Positions 46,721-59,814 are shown, counted from the first letter of the stretch. The stretch: 64,000 nt of DNA from Stichopus chloronotus (GCA_021234535.1 CM037840.1:4846835-4910834); one strand, 5' to 3'. The notes: generated by a model not told the origin, from the letters alone. Numbers and translations: made by a program.

Positions 46721-49167
46721 ACATATCAGTCAAAAGATCCATTTTTCGTCCACTTTTAAGGCTGTGATCAATTTATCTGATCCGTTGGTACTGATATTAC
46801 ACTTTCCCAGGTATGTCCACCTCCCTCTCACCTTACTTCATCTAATCCACATCATCTTACTCTCATCTCGCTCAGTTTATTTATCATAGCAAGTTGTTCT
46901 GATTGACAATGGTTTAGAAGACCTCCATTAGTGTAAAGGAATCCGTCACCGTCGGTATCGCCTCGAGGTGATCGGAAAGATAGATTACGAATGATCGTTC
47001 TAGTCGTTTCTTCTTCTTTTTTTTCATTTGCAAAGTTTTGTTTCATTACAAGAGTAACATTCAGCCCTGGGTCTTGACACACTGTTCACAAAAAGTACCA
47101 GGTATAATTTGTAGTCTCGCTTCTTCCCTCACATTTGTTTGCCGGTAGAAAGTAATAAGAAGCTGGATATCTTACCTTACCAAGATGATTGTAACATCAT
47201 TGAGGACAAGATGACGATTAATTTCAAAGGAATACTTTTCTTTCCACCTGATGATGGTCGAAAATCATTTGTTATGGGTTTGTGATTGGAGGGCGTTACT
47301 GTGATCATTCTTTGTTATGTTTTGGTCTTTTCCCTTTGTCCTAGTCCTCATTAAGAGCATCAGATGGGGTTTGTGCATTGGCCTACATGCATAATTTAAT
47401 TGGATATGGTTTTAAATGTAATCTTGTATTCTTGTTTTAAAAGAATACCTCAAAAGTTTGTAGAGTCACCCCAGTCTGTTGGCTCACACTGTCCGTTTAG
47501 AAGCTTGTTTCAATGTTTTTGAGTTATGTATAATCACATTTGTTTCTTTTTAAATGTAAAAAGTCCTGCAAGATGGAAGAATTTTCCTTCCTAAGTAAAA
47601 TTATTTTGAGTTTATAGCACTAAATATGCTAAATTTACAATTATTAAAAAAAAAATTAGGGTATTACATAGTGTTGGTAAAGGTCTATGACCTCAGGACA
47701 CTTGCAAAATTTGCAGGCGTAAGAAAGTACTGGGTAATATTTTAGACGGAGCGGATTTAATGGTCGCCTGCTCCAGATTGTGTATGGTAATATTATTTTG
47801 TAAGCCTTTTCATTTCCCACAAATGTGTGTGTGTGATGCTCCATATAGGAAAGTTAATTTGCTAGTAGTAAGAATGAATAAGACAAAATATAACCATGAT
47901 AGTTGATATTTCACCAAAAGATTCTCCTCATTTCTTTTTGCCATTACCCCGTCCTCATAAGCCCCTCCCCATAAGCCCCACCCATGACGTCAATCTCTAT
48001 AGCTGATGCTGCTTCCCCTTATTCCAAGAACCCTCGATCTCATTTTGCATTTACAAATGCAACCATTTTGGCACCAAAGGCCTATTGCGGTGGCTCAATA
48101 GGGACATGCAGAGAAAGAAAATACTCCCTGAAAAGTCGAAACTTTGACTTTGAAGGTCAACATTTTGAGATTTAAAGTCTTTGCATGTACCCATGCATGT
48201 TCCACACCATAGCCTACCGCATGTTGAAAATAAGAAATAACAAAGAAGGGCGTATTCCCTTTCTGTTTGAATGAGGTAACCTTATGTCATGTGTGCGTTG
48301 TTATGCTGCTAATGGTGGTGCGACTCGAAGGTTGTTTAGGATCGATCAGAAGTGGTCACATATTGGAAATCTCAGATGCAATACTTGTCAAGATACGTAG
48401 ACATACATGGAAAGGATACAAATTCTGTTGCTTTTGGTGTTTAAAGTTGTAAGTTCAGTTGGTTAAATCCCCGTATGTCATGGGATCTTTGACCATACTT
48501 CCCATTTGATCTTGACTCACTATTACACCATTTTGAAGTTGTCCAAAAATCTTGAAAATTTTGGGTAAATATAGTACTGGATCAAGAAAGTACCTTATTT
48601 GCAGTGAGGGGGTTTGATTTTATCATAAGCGGTGCATTTAACCCGACGATTTTGACCAACAAATTAAAACTGTTAGCATACGTTGCTAACGTAGGCCTTT
48701 TATCATAGAACTGATGAGCGCAATTCCAGATCTTGTGGGGTGGGGAGTCGTCCGACCCCCTGAATCCCCCCCCCCCCTCCCATACGGACCTGTGGATTGA
48801 CACTGCGTCAGCCTATTTCCGGGCTGTGAAGTACTGTAAATTAATGAGGTCGTCATGTGTGTGCGCACGCGCGAATTAAATTGGTACGTAAACCAAATCA
48901 TTTACGTGAACTTTTAAATTGTGGTCGAGTCTATTCGCCCGTGTACGTGCGAATGAGCTTTCTCTTTCGCAGGCTGGTCTGTTCGAATAGCCAGTTAGTA
49001 TTTGAGGGTCTATTCTGCCACGTTCGGAAACCTCGAGCAAATGATCAGACTTACTTGCACGAATTTGTTCGTATCGTTGACGGCTTCTGGTCACCTGCGC
49101 ATGTACGAGTGTACATTTATCGCATGAGTCGTAAGAACTTGGTTACCGAGTCCTTGTGCACTTACTG

Positions 49168-49662
49168 ACGGTTACCAGTCGTTTCGCCCCCTTGGGAAAT
49201 TCGCCCAAGCAGTTCGCTCAATGTCTATCATGTTTTTAAGATATTTATTTTGAGTAATATTTTATCCAACTGACTTAAATACACTCGCCAATTTACCAAT
49301 CAAGTAAAATCACGATTAATTTGAATTTTGAGGATACGTGTGGGACTATCTGGTGAAATTCAAAACAAAAACTGGCAGACTCGAATGCCCCCCCCCCCCC
49401 CCGCATAGCCTACATACGCTCGCATGCAATCAACTATGCTAACAAACCAATTAGCTGGAAAAAAGAAGATGAGAAAACACATGAACAACACAATTAGCAC
49501 AATAGACCAAAAGCATGAAATGTAATGGAAAGCCCCATAGCACTATTATAACTAAAGTAACGTTATTTTACATTGACAGATTCGGGGGCGAACTGGTCTG
49601 TACTTGAGGGAGAACTGCTAATTGGGGGTGAACTGGTTGGGGGCGAAACGACTGGTTACCGT
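49168..49662. mobile_element. 495-bp terminal-inverted-repeat element, superfamily unassigned
   Basis: The left end is ACGGTTACCAGTCGTTTCGC followed by CCCC. The right end in reverse complement is ACGGTAACCAGTCGTTTCGC followed by CCCC: 23 of 24 bases match. A looser inner match follows (AGCAGTTCGC-like). The interior is AT-rich with a C14 run near 49388. No target-site duplication is obvious at the outer edge, and no protein is encoded. Confidence 0.75.
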
Positions 49663-50830
49663 ACAGATAAGGTTGAATGCTAAATTTTTCGTTTGTGCCG
49701 ATAGCTCGCTAAAAGTAAGAGGGTGCTTAGTCGTACTCATCCCTTATGAATTGGGACTCTCACCGGAGAAAATCGAACAGGATTAGCGTAAATTTTAACT
49801 TTCACTTGTAAATCCTTCTAAATTGCACCTCCCTGTTTCGACAGAGCTAAACAGACTTGTCATGGATGAATTACGTAGGTCTGTATGAGTCCCACTCCAT
49901 GAAGTGGCATACATACAAAGGGAAGCAGAGGTACCCGATCCTGCAGCTGATCAGTTTTCCCCTCACGTTCTGTTGGAAATGTTTTATACCATATAGGTCT
50001 GCAGTATTTGTTTTTTGTCTGCAAAATCTAAAAATGGTGAAACTTAACGAAGTATTAATGCAGCTTAATTGCAAGAGGCTTCATAATCTGCTGCTGCCCC
50101 CTATCATCTTTTCAAGTTGAATGTACTGAAAACTTGTATTGTAAAACGTGAAAATCGAATCATAGGCCCTACATGTTTGAAGATATCGATTATTGTCCAA
50201 CATTTTTCTCTACCCTTCTGAAAAAAGTGTCCCCCACTATACAGAGGGTAGTCGCTTGATGTGAAAATAAAAAGAATAATAAAATGAATTAGGGGCTGAA
50301 GTAATTCAGTTAACATTAGGGGGGAAAGGCATTGTTGAACATCAATACGTTGAAGCAGGGCCGTAGCGTCACATATTTAGCGAGGTGTAAAATTGAAAAA
50401 TTCCGACTGGCTGGGTGTTTTTTTCCAACTATGTGGTGACCCAACCCCGATAGTTTCAGAGACTAGGAATACCTTCTCAGGAGGGTGTAAGGAATTAAAA
50501 GGGGTACAGTCTTCACAAAAAGAGCATTATCAGACGAAACACAAAAAATGTCGACGAAACAAACAAAAGAAAAAGTTCTGGAGAGGGTTGAGTAACGGCA
50601 GGACTATTTAGCGGAGCGACATCATCATTAGTTGGCGCGGAGCTTACAAGAAAATGTTGGCTTCTCAAACCACCAGATGGCAGGGAATGAGTACTTGTGC
50701 TGAATGTACCCAGCCTTAAAATAGGATCTTATGTCTGCAATTTTGCAATTAAAGATAAAAACATTTTATGGAAAACGGTAATGATTGGGGTTGATCTTAT
50801 CTAGAATATTTACACATTAATCTTTTTGAA

Positions 50831-50948
50831 TTTGATTAATCAAATTAATACTTACTTCATTTGATTAATCAAACTATTAATTTTGAAAGTTGATTATAAA
50901 CGTGATTAAAACATTTAATTAGTCAAATCGTTAATTTGATTAATCAAA
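50831..50948. repeat. Cluster of three identical TTTGATTAATCAAA palindromes
   Basis: The 14-bp perfect palindrome occurs at 50831-50844, 50860-50873 and 50935-50948. Between them lies AT-rich sequence with further GATTA words. It may be a simple-sequence remnant or a homeodomain-type binding cluster; nothing else in the sequence decides this. Confidence 0.7.
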
Positions 50949-52120
50949 GTTTAAAAAATGTATATGTGATCCTAAAGGGCTTTCGTACATTGTAAACACT
51001 ATGAATATTCTCCTAGTCAGTAGTAACAGGGTGCACTACACCAAAGTATACCCCTTTCCAGAATGTGCTGCCAATCGGGGTTAAACGGTGTAACACTTGG
51101 TTACCCGAGAGAATCAATAAAAGTAACTGAATGATATGTCTATGTTTACTTAAAAATCATCTGGTTTCTGTATCGCTTCCTCGCATGAGATACCATCGTA
51201 CTCAAACGTCACCTGCACTGGTTTTCACTTTTGTCGATGAATGTAGGCCTAGGCCCCTACTTGGTTATCCACAAACCACGTAGTGCAAACAGGGTATAGA
51301 CATGACACGGTGCATAGCGCCAATCTATGTCATCTTATGAGTAATGCATTTACGTTCCATTGCCATCCTATGGTGAAAAAATTCACAGACACTCATTACA
51401 AAGCATTGGGTACGGCAATCTACAGTATTTCTGTTTTATTTTCCTCTTATTTTCCTTACTGTTCTATTGTTTAAGGGGATGAGAAGGAGGTCGCTTTTGC
51501 CCCCCCCCCGGCGGTAACGGTCATGATGGGCCCTCTAAAGATAACATCTTAGGTATCAGACATGATTCTGTCTTTGTGACTAGGGCAATTATTAAAAAGT
51601 TGAGCAATTATGAGAGGACGGTGTTGTATTAGGGGAGTGCTTGTCGTGAACTTCTTGGCTGTTGTTTTATCATTATCCAGCAGTGACTTTCTTTTGGGAA
51701 GATATCGGAGTCCGGGTCTATTTGAGAAAATCAGGGACGGAAATCAAATGAACAATGTTCTTTTGACATATGCAGGCTATTCCATTCCCATCCCACTCAT
51801 TTCGTATTCCCACCACCTTCCTGCTCTTTCTTCCTTCAATTTCCTTAGGCTTATAAGCAGAGAAAAGCTTAAACGGCGCGCGTTGAAAAATGAAGTAGCA
51901 TTATCGTAAAGTGTCTCCCATTGATCACAGGGTGACTGTAACACCTACAGTCATAATAATATACCGATATAATACAGCTTAACTTTCAGCACCAGCATCC
52001 GAAGTGGCAGTGCTCTGTGAAACGAACTCAGATTCTGTATAACTGCTAGCTATTAATATATGCCATCTGAAATTTTCTTTCACTGTAACTGAAGTGGCCA
52101 ACTAGGCAAACAGGAAAAGG

Positions 52121-55100
52121 ATGGTAAGTTACCAAGTATTAGAACTAACTGAAGTATTGCTAGTTAACTTAGGCCTAACGTTTAGGTTTATCCTAAACTT
52201 AGTAGTATCCCACTTACACTACAGTCACACTGACCGGGGTCATCCCTGCATTTAGTACTAACTACTATAAGGATTACACACCCCTACTAATATGTATGTA
52301 ACGTAACGCCAAACTTTGCACCCTGCCAAACTTCCCCTGAGAAGTAAGCCTGAAAAGCAATGGTAAATTGACAAATTATGTTTTGAATTTGACTGCATGC
52401 CATACAGTACAGTACCTTACACTACAGCCTTAGGCTTAAGCCTTAAGGCATGACCCCTTGTAATTGTAATGAAGTTAAAAGCAAGTTAGGCCGTAACTTA
52501 GTCATTTTTCCTAGCAGAGTCAACTATACGGCACTGCATTTACACATGAGAGGTAGGTGGGACCTAAATCACCCAATTTGCAGAACTTTGCTGACTATTC
52601 ATGTTACATGATTTTGACCATTCATTGGACTTGTTCAGGTTGCTCAGTAGACAGTACTGTTCTGCTGTTAGACTGCTGAGCTGAGTAAGTTTTCCACTCC
52701 TCCTAGCCTTTGGGAAAGTATCTTAAAATTAGGGGTTACATCCTGTCGAATTGCGATGTTAAACAGGTGGTCCCAGATGCTGGTGTGGGTTTGCATTAAT
52801 TGGGCCCATATTTGCCTCGTTGCCCACATGTTATCGACTATGGTGAAGTCTTCTTGAGAATACTGTTAACCTAGTGCTCATTGATGCCAGTAGTGGTCTC
52901 GAATAGTAATATCATACTGTCTGACACTGTCACCATTTATGAAATTTGATTTTATTTTCCCTAAAGCTGTTCCAAGCGGTAAAGTATGTCACCCTAGGCT
53001 CAGCCCCTGTTTTGGCATTGGGCGTGATGAAGGTAGACGCTGCAGAAAAGCTGCCCCAGATGCAAACCCTTGTGAAACCCAAAGAATTACCTCTGTATCC
53101 TGAAGAAAATGAAGAATGGGAACTACAAGTCGATGACAGAGAGAACAACGCCCTGGAAGATGTAATATCGAAGGTTCGAGGGCAGATATGGAAGATGTCA
53201 GATGCTTGTCAGGTTTGTTAGAGTTACAATGGTCCACTGAAATCCTGTCATTCATGAGTCCACTCACACTTCTTTATGTCCCTCAATGATTGCAAAGGCA
53301 CATCTTAGGAATGGCTCAAGAGGGGAAGGTATGGACTACAGTGGGTTTGTGGTTTGTGAAATTTTTGCTGTAATACCAGATTAATCTTCAAATGTTTTTG
53401 CTCCAGAAGTGTGCCAAGGAATTTGCAGTTGGGTTGTACTGTTTGTAACTAATATCCACCACTGGACCAAAAAAGGGGCTTCCTAGCAGTTGCCAAGTGG
53501 TGGAGTGCCCCCAATTTATGCCAACCAGGCATGTAGCTACAATGGCTCTACCCAGCACTGTACAGCTTCTGACCACCACTGAAGATCTCAAGTATTTATT
53601 CTCTTACCAACACTGGCATAGTAACCGGCACTGTTGTCCATCATAAAAGTAAACTGTCAAGAAACTTCCACTGCCTTGCTGATGCTGGCCAAACTTTTTT
53701 TGGAGGGAGAGTAACATACACTCACACATGCAAAATATTGCATCTGAGTACTATTCATCTTGCAGAAACTTTTAAAAGGGAAGGGACATCCCTCTAATTA
53801 TACCCCTCCCTGGGAGGTACGGTAAACCTAATATCACCGTAAACAAAAGTCAGATTAAAAGTGGCTGAGGAATGGAGAGGGTGAGGTGAGTTTACCAGGC
53901 TGGTAGGCTCAGTGAAAATGGAAATTAAGGTCACATCTCTAAGACTATTTCATTGTAATATTTCTTTTAAGACAGCAAAAATTATAAAGGAACACAAAAT
54001 ACCAAATGAATCCATTCTTTTTGGTTTCTTATGTAGTGGAGGGGGCACAATAAATCCGTACACTTGCCAACCATGTGATGGTAATTGCCCATATTTCAGG
54101 AATGTTGCACTCTATTCCATTTAGTTTTAAATGATTAAATTTGTTTACTCCAGCATCTTCATATTTTAATCAAATCGTGTGTTTTTGGCTTTCCAGGGAG
54201 CTATCGACACCACAAGAAAGGTTTACAACAAGGCAGAGAAGACAACAACAGGTACTGTACGAATGTCCAGTAAACTCTCAAAATGCAATTCCTGTAATGC
54301 TGTCAGCACCTATGACATTGCCCTCAAGATTAGAACACCACACCAGGAGTTTGCATTAATTTGGGGCAGTGTGCAATTTCCCTCCCTAAAAAGAGAAAAT
54401 TCCCTCTCCCCTCATAAAAAAAAAAGGTAGGGAGGAACTTTCCCCCCTCATACAGAATCCATGCAAAGTGTTCTTGGCCTGCAAAGTACTGACTTGATAC
54501 AGAACCCCTAAACAAGAATCTTGCTGGACAGCAACTCTCCACTAAAATTGATTCATAGTTCACACAATAAACATATAAGAGTATGTGAGCTTTATGGAAC
54601 CTGGTGAGAAGTTGGCTTCATCCTTTATAACCACCTTTTAGGATGCAGTAAAAGAAATAGCAGGAAAATTAACAAGGAGATATGTCCACCAGCTGGAATC
54701 AGACAATCAATCATCATGAAACATTAGTTTGATAAAGGAAAATTAAAGCTGGAATAGGAGTTGAAAATTTGTCAGTGAAAGTCAAATTCAGCCGAACATG
54801 TCAGGGCCACTCAAAAAAAAAAAAAAATTTAACATTGTTCAAGCTCCATTTTTGCAAACCATGAATATTCGTATGCATTCCCAGTGGTCTGTTTGCTTTC
54901 AAGTAACGGTGATTAACTGCTGTGTTTTCTTGGAGAGTCTGAATTTTGTAGGGCCAAAAAAAAAAGGCGAGACAATTTTCATATTCAAATATCTGGAAGA
55001 TGAGTGCATATTCTCTTTCAGATTTTGTGACAGGTGATCTTTTCCTTCAATTTCTCTGCCCTGAAACACTGATGACGAGCAAAGTTAGATGACCAGGAGA

Positions 55101-56352
55101 TAACCAGTACAGCTCATACTCCAGCTTTAAAGTGTTTTTCCCCTCTCTTTTTTCACAAATTCCCCCAAAAATTATCCACAGAGAGGAACATTCCTTCTGA
55201 AGTTTGAAAAACTTGGAACAAACACCTTGCTTGTGCACAGTACCCCTCCTAGTGCAGAGCAGTGAGTTTCTGACAGTTTTTTCAGTTGTTGGTATTACTC
55301 AACCTGGTACTGCTTACCTCAACAAAAATGTCATCATTACAGACTTCATGTTCGTAACAACTTTACTCTGAAAGATGTTTGGAAAGCTAAACGAAGAGAT
55401 GGAGGGTGCTGGGATTCCTTCCAGATGAATCTCTTGAATTCATGGTTCATAGGTCTACCAACTGATTCCTGTTTTACTTAAGACTAGTTGCTGTTTAATA
55501 GCAATGTTGAAAGTTTTGAAGATGAGACTTGAATGCTAGGAAAAGAAGGATAAAGAAAAAAAAATCATAAAGGATCCTCATAATTCAAAGTAGACAGTTC
55601 CTTCTTGAAAGGTCACGTGACAGGCATCGAGACAAGTGCTGGCTTTATCTAGAACTTGTAGAATGGAACCCTGAACAAAAATCTGTTAGCATTTTGTTTC
55701 TAGCTGCTCCCGTTTTTGAGGTACTGTATGACTGTTCGCAGTTTGATGGCAATGCAAATGTGATGACATGGAATTCTGCATAGTTTCGATATTTCTTTTT
55801 TTTCTCTTAATTTCTTAGTGTCACATTTGTAAGGAATACTGACATTTGCAGCAAAGGAAATACATGCTTCCAAACAAAGCCCTCAGGCCATGCAAAAATT
55901 CAGTGGGATGATGTAAGACATTTCAAGCAAGTCCTTGAAGTCCTCTTGGCATCATAAATTTGCATTCTAGGCTAATGTTCATTCATACCTGCAGCTGCAA
56001 GACAGGAATTTGCCTGTAAAATCGTCAATATTTGATGGATTTTGATGGAATTTGTTCCTATTTTCAACATTTTTAATGATCAACACAGCCAACATTCCAT
56101 CGTGTCATTTTCATGTTACACGACCTTTAAGCTCCTCCCTGCAAGATAAGTCATCTTTTGACTACTTGCTGTTGCAGTCTGTACCTGGTAATAGATGTAA
56201 ACAATCTTGAAGCAACAGCAAATTTTGATTGACGCCTTTGGTTTGCTTTCTCGAAGATGTCGTCACCTACATCAAGACAGAAGAAGGTTTTTTCCCGAGA
56301 GCTGGCGTTATCAGTTTAGCTGGGCTGACTGGAATTGTCCTCGCAAGGAAAG
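52121..56352 (+). CDS. MICOS complex subunit MIC26/MIC27 (apolipoprotein O-like), 5' part; 3' exons not in window
   Basis: Visible coding exons: 52121-52123 (only the ATG, followed by donor GTAAGT), 52967-53212, 54197-54251, 56257-56352; phases agree and give 133 codons plus one base. After Met the protein reads LFQAVKYVTLGSAPVLALGV, a short hydrophobic stretch like the MIC26 N-terminus, then QTLVKPKELPLYP, matching the conserved V.PEELPLY segment. A charged, probably helical region follows. The last visible exon gives DVVTYIKTEEGFFPRAGVIS followed by LAGLTGIVLARKG. This is the family hallmark (YL...P..F.PR.GVI..AGL.GL..AR.G) at the first inner-membrane helix. The second helix (K..YP.G...) is missing, so the gene probably continues past 64000. 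Known role: shaping cristae junctions with MIC10/MIC13. MIC26 and MIC27 cannot be told apart here. Exon 1 is the least certain part; an in-exon alternative Met lies at 52946 in unspliced reading. Confidence 0.88.
54747..55126 (+). mobile_element. TTAA-flanked miniature element, family A, best copy
   Basis: Flanked by TTAA at 54743-54746 and 55127-55130. The left end is AGCTGGAATAGGAG. The right end in reverse complement is AGCTGGAGTATGAG, with two mismatches over 14. The 380-bp body has no protein. Copies at 56640, 41147 and 7326 (partial, reversed) share the interior. The TTAA duplication suggests mobilisation by a piggyBac-type transposase. It lies in intron 3 of the MIC26-type gene. Confidence 0.87.
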
Positions 56353-56639
56353 GTAAAACTTGACAGTGACCTCTCATGTTAGTATAGCAGGTCTAAGAAA
56401 CAATCTGAAAACATTAGAAGAACGTTTTAGTTTCCATATCCCGTAGTAAAAATGCGTTCAGTATACCTAGGAATGCTCATTGAGTGAAATGTTTGGCTTG
56501 TTGTGTGAGGTATGTATTAGCAGAGAGGTGCCCACATCAGATGGTCCCGCCCACATCGAGTGATCCCTTCCACCACTGATGATTCCTTTTCCCGCACTGA
56601 TGATAGCGTTGCCATTTCCTGCCCAACACTGCCCTTTAA

Positions 56640-57027
56640 AGCTGGAATATGAGTTGAAAATTTGTCATATTTTGCCGCTGAAAAGACAAATTCTGCAGAA
56701 TATGCTATAGCTGCTACAAAAAATGTTGCTCAAGCCCCATTTTAGCACATGTGAATATTCATATCCATCCCCATGGTCTGTTTGATTTCAAGTTACCGTC
56801 ATCGATGGGTTGTCTTTCATGGAGAGTCTGAACTTTCGAGGGCCGACGAAAATGTTGAGACAATTTTCATATTCGGATATGAGGAAGATTAATTAATCTC
56901 CTCCAGATCTCTTTCAGATTTGTGACAGACCTGTGATCTTTATTTGCTACTTTCTCTTCCCTGAAAACACTGACAAAGGACAAAGGTAGATGAACATAAG
57001 ATTGCCTGTACAACCCATACATCAGTT
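56640..57027 (+). mobile_element. TTAA-flanked miniature element, family A, further copy
   Basis: TTAA flanks at 56636-56639 and 57028-57031. The left end AGCTGGAATATGAGTTGAAA is intact; the right end (CATACATCAGTT) is diverged. The interior aligns with the 54747 copy, including a GATTTCAAGTTACCGTCATC segment and AGGGCCGACGAAAATGTTGA. It lies just downstream of the last visible MIC26-type exon. Confidence 0.83.
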
Positions 57028-59296
57028 TTAATGCAGTCAATGTGGGCAAGTCTCTAATACATCCTCAGATCCACAGAAGCGGGTAATATCATATTTTCAA
57101 AGAGCATGAATTTACACTGGAGAAAAAGTTTCCTACACTAATTTCATTTTTGATTATATGCATTTGCTTCAATGGAGAAATGTATGAAATAAGACTAAAC
57201 AAAAAAGTTGTTACTTATACTTTGGGGAGCCACTTATACCACATTATTTGACTAAGTACTCTACTCAGTTGTTGAACATGATTTATTTGTTTTCATGAGT
57301 TGAAATGGTTGTGAAATTTAAACCCTGTTCATTTGCAGATCAGAATAATTTTACAACACTTTCATTTCATATTTTGGCTGTTCAATAGCGTCTACTTAAA
57401 GCCAACAAGGAAAATTTCACAATTTCACTTCTAATTGCCAGAGTCACATTTGCTCTGTGCATAGGATATGGCAACCGTGAGTCCTCCAAAAATCATGAGA
57501 TACCTGCAGCAGATGCAGAGGATTGCTTGTGGCCTCAGGATTTCCGCCGGGTGTATTGCTATCTTTCAGAGACCATACGTGTTGCTATAGGATTATGACG
57601 CGGAGTTGCAAACTTTTTTTCCATTTTTACGATGCCATATCAATTGACACATTGTAACAATGCCGTATGGCAGTACCACAATGGTGCTACATCGTATGTA
57701 CAGTGGCCTTGCATTCGCCATGCAGCTGTTTTACCTCCAAAACATTGCTTTTCCTCCCCACATTCCTTCTCCTTTGCTGGTCTCATCTCAGGTGGCACGC
57801 TGCAAACCATGGGATACTTTCTGAACTCCACAATGAAATATCCATTGTGAAAATTTTGTGTGGAGTGTCCTTGTGGCAAAGCACTTTACTCCAGGTGTGT
57901 CAGTCTGGGTGCACAGTTGCTATATGGTCCTCCTGCAAGCACCACATGGGTACATTGAGTCCGCCTTGGTAGCTGTCTGATACCTGCAGCCTCTGCAGGA
58001 TGCCATAAACCCACAGTGTGTAGCCACTTCAAAGGTGGGACAGCAGTTTCTGGTTTTTGGTCTTCACAAATTCAAAATATCCTGTGCTTCACTAGCCACC
58101 CTAACATTATGTGACTGCTAAAGCGTGCAATTGTAGAAATGCTAACCCTATAATTGCTATTGGCCATAGAAATTTTTAGACCCCACGACTGCTGTTGCGA
58201 AGGTGCCTTAAGCATTTCAGATCCTGTGTACATTTGCAGTTACATTAGAATGCCTTTTAAAAAGCTGTGAGGAAATAAACCCCCAATATTTAATGAAGGT
58301 TAGGTAGTAATGACATAGATGTTATACAAATTCTTGCACTGTGTTCTTCCAAATGGGGTAAAAGCTTTATATGGAATGTTGTTTAGTCAAGGTCATCAGT
58401 ATTTGCCAGCAGAGTTCAAGTAGATTTCATTAGTAGCCAAACAACATACCAAAGCTAGAGGGAGTCGTTGAAACAAGTACTCATGAATATTATGCGTGGG
58501 ACGTCAACATAAAAAAAAATATGAAAAATCAATGGATTTTTTTCCGTCTGTTCTCTCACTGCGTGATTCAATTTGCCATTGGTAGATTATTTTTGGCCTC
58601 AAGTATGTGAAGGAGATCTGTTTGTACCCCATATGGAAGAAAAATGTGCAAGAGGGGTATGTAGATACATGTGAGATATATGTGACAAAAACCTATTTTC
58701 TTTTGGAAATACATGACTGGCAGATTTTGACATCCCTAACATTATATCCCGTGTAACCTTAGATGAAATCTTCTTATTTGTGGCTTTCCATGGATGCATT
58801 GTATTAACAAAGCATTTTTTGAGAGCAAGTTCGTGCAAAAAAATCCTGGGCATGTCGCTGCTGGGCATCCTGTAACATCAATGTGTGGAATTAGTCAAAC
58901 TTTCATTGTTAACCGGTTATATTTCCAAAACCGGTAATAACGTGTTTCGATTCGGTTTGATTATTGCATCCAAGGACAATTGAAAATGAAAAAAGGTGAT
59001 AGTATTGTAAAACTCAAAGATAATCGTTACATTCAGAAAATGTTTAAAAAAAAAAATCAGGAAATATCAGTGAGTGTGGCAATATGTGGGTTGAAATTGA
59101 AGAGAAAAACCTTGTAACTACAACTTATGTATCTTTATGTTAAGTGTGTATGTGTATGGTGGGGTAAGAGGAACCGGTTACAATCAAAGTGTGATTATTA
59201 TGTGTCCAATTATACCAGTTGCCTTTTTTTATTCCTTGCCGTAGGCAGGGGAATCTATGCAGTCCTGATGTTGTGTGTGTGTATGTATGTGTGTGT

Positions 59297-59505
59297 GACG
59301 GTTATCTCAAGAAGGGTAACTCTGAGTAATTTCATTTTTGGCATGTAGGTTGCCCATATTGAGTAGATGATCCCTATTGTTTTTGGTGTCCAAATCTTGC
59401 ATATTAATGAGGTTATGGGGTAAAACATAAAAAATGTTAAAACTGCCATAGTTCCTTATCTGTGGGTCAGATTTATAAACTTGATGAGGTTGTCTGTTAT
59501 TAACA
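59297..59505 (+). repeat. Single unit related to the 41815-42960 array
   Basis: It begins TATCTCAAGAAGGGTAACTC. A CATATTGAGTAGATGATCCC segment, CTATTGTTTTTGGTGTCCAA and a second TTCCTTATCTGTGGGTCAG stretch follow, the order seen in the tandem array. It is preceded by a GCCGTAGGCAGGGGAATCTA segment and a GT microsatellite (59270-59298). Confidence 0.6.
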
Positions 59506-59714
59506 GGTTCACGACCCTGTGAAATTTAATGCTTATCAATAGAGAGAAAGGGATAATTTTTCACTATAAAACAATAATAATAGCCTAAACACCATTATTG
59601 TGGTTATTATAAACTACCGTACAAATGCATATGGGGCTTCATTGTGCAACATTACTATTGGCAGTGTTTGATTCCTTCGGACACAGTTAACTCAATGTCA
59701 TTGCAAACTTATTC

Positions 59715-59814
59715 AGCCTATGGAAGCCAATCAGGACCATGTCATGTTTGAAATAGCATTTTCCTAGCCTATGGAAGCCAATCAGGACCATGTCATGTTT
59801 GAAATAGCATTTTC
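59715..59814. repeat. 51-bp tandem duplication
   Basis: AGCCTATGGAAGCCAATCAG and the bases that follow occur at 59715 and again at 59766 with no visible difference over about 48 bp. This implies a recent duplication. Confidence 0.9.

Larger units (their letters stand above)
43316..52120. other. YTHDF 3' UTR and intergenic region up to the MIC26-type gene
   Basis: The first part should be the YTHDF 3' UTR; AATAAA hexamers at 43626-43631 and 44769-44774 are candidate poly(A) signals. Beyond are a 117-bp tandem array, a TIR element and clustered palindromes (listed separately), and C runs near 44730, 48768, 49388 and 51500. Open frames of up to 132 codons show no recognisable protein. Confidence 0.55.

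Noticed and set aside
48857..49168. 103-codon + strand frame
   Set aside because: It ends where the TIR element begins and has no recognisable family; likely chance.
51610..51909. 99-codon frame with a hydrophobic, signal-peptide-like N-terminus
   Set aside because: The remainder shows no domain and there is no supporting structure upstream of the MIC26-type gene; a short secreted protein cannot be excluded but is not supported.
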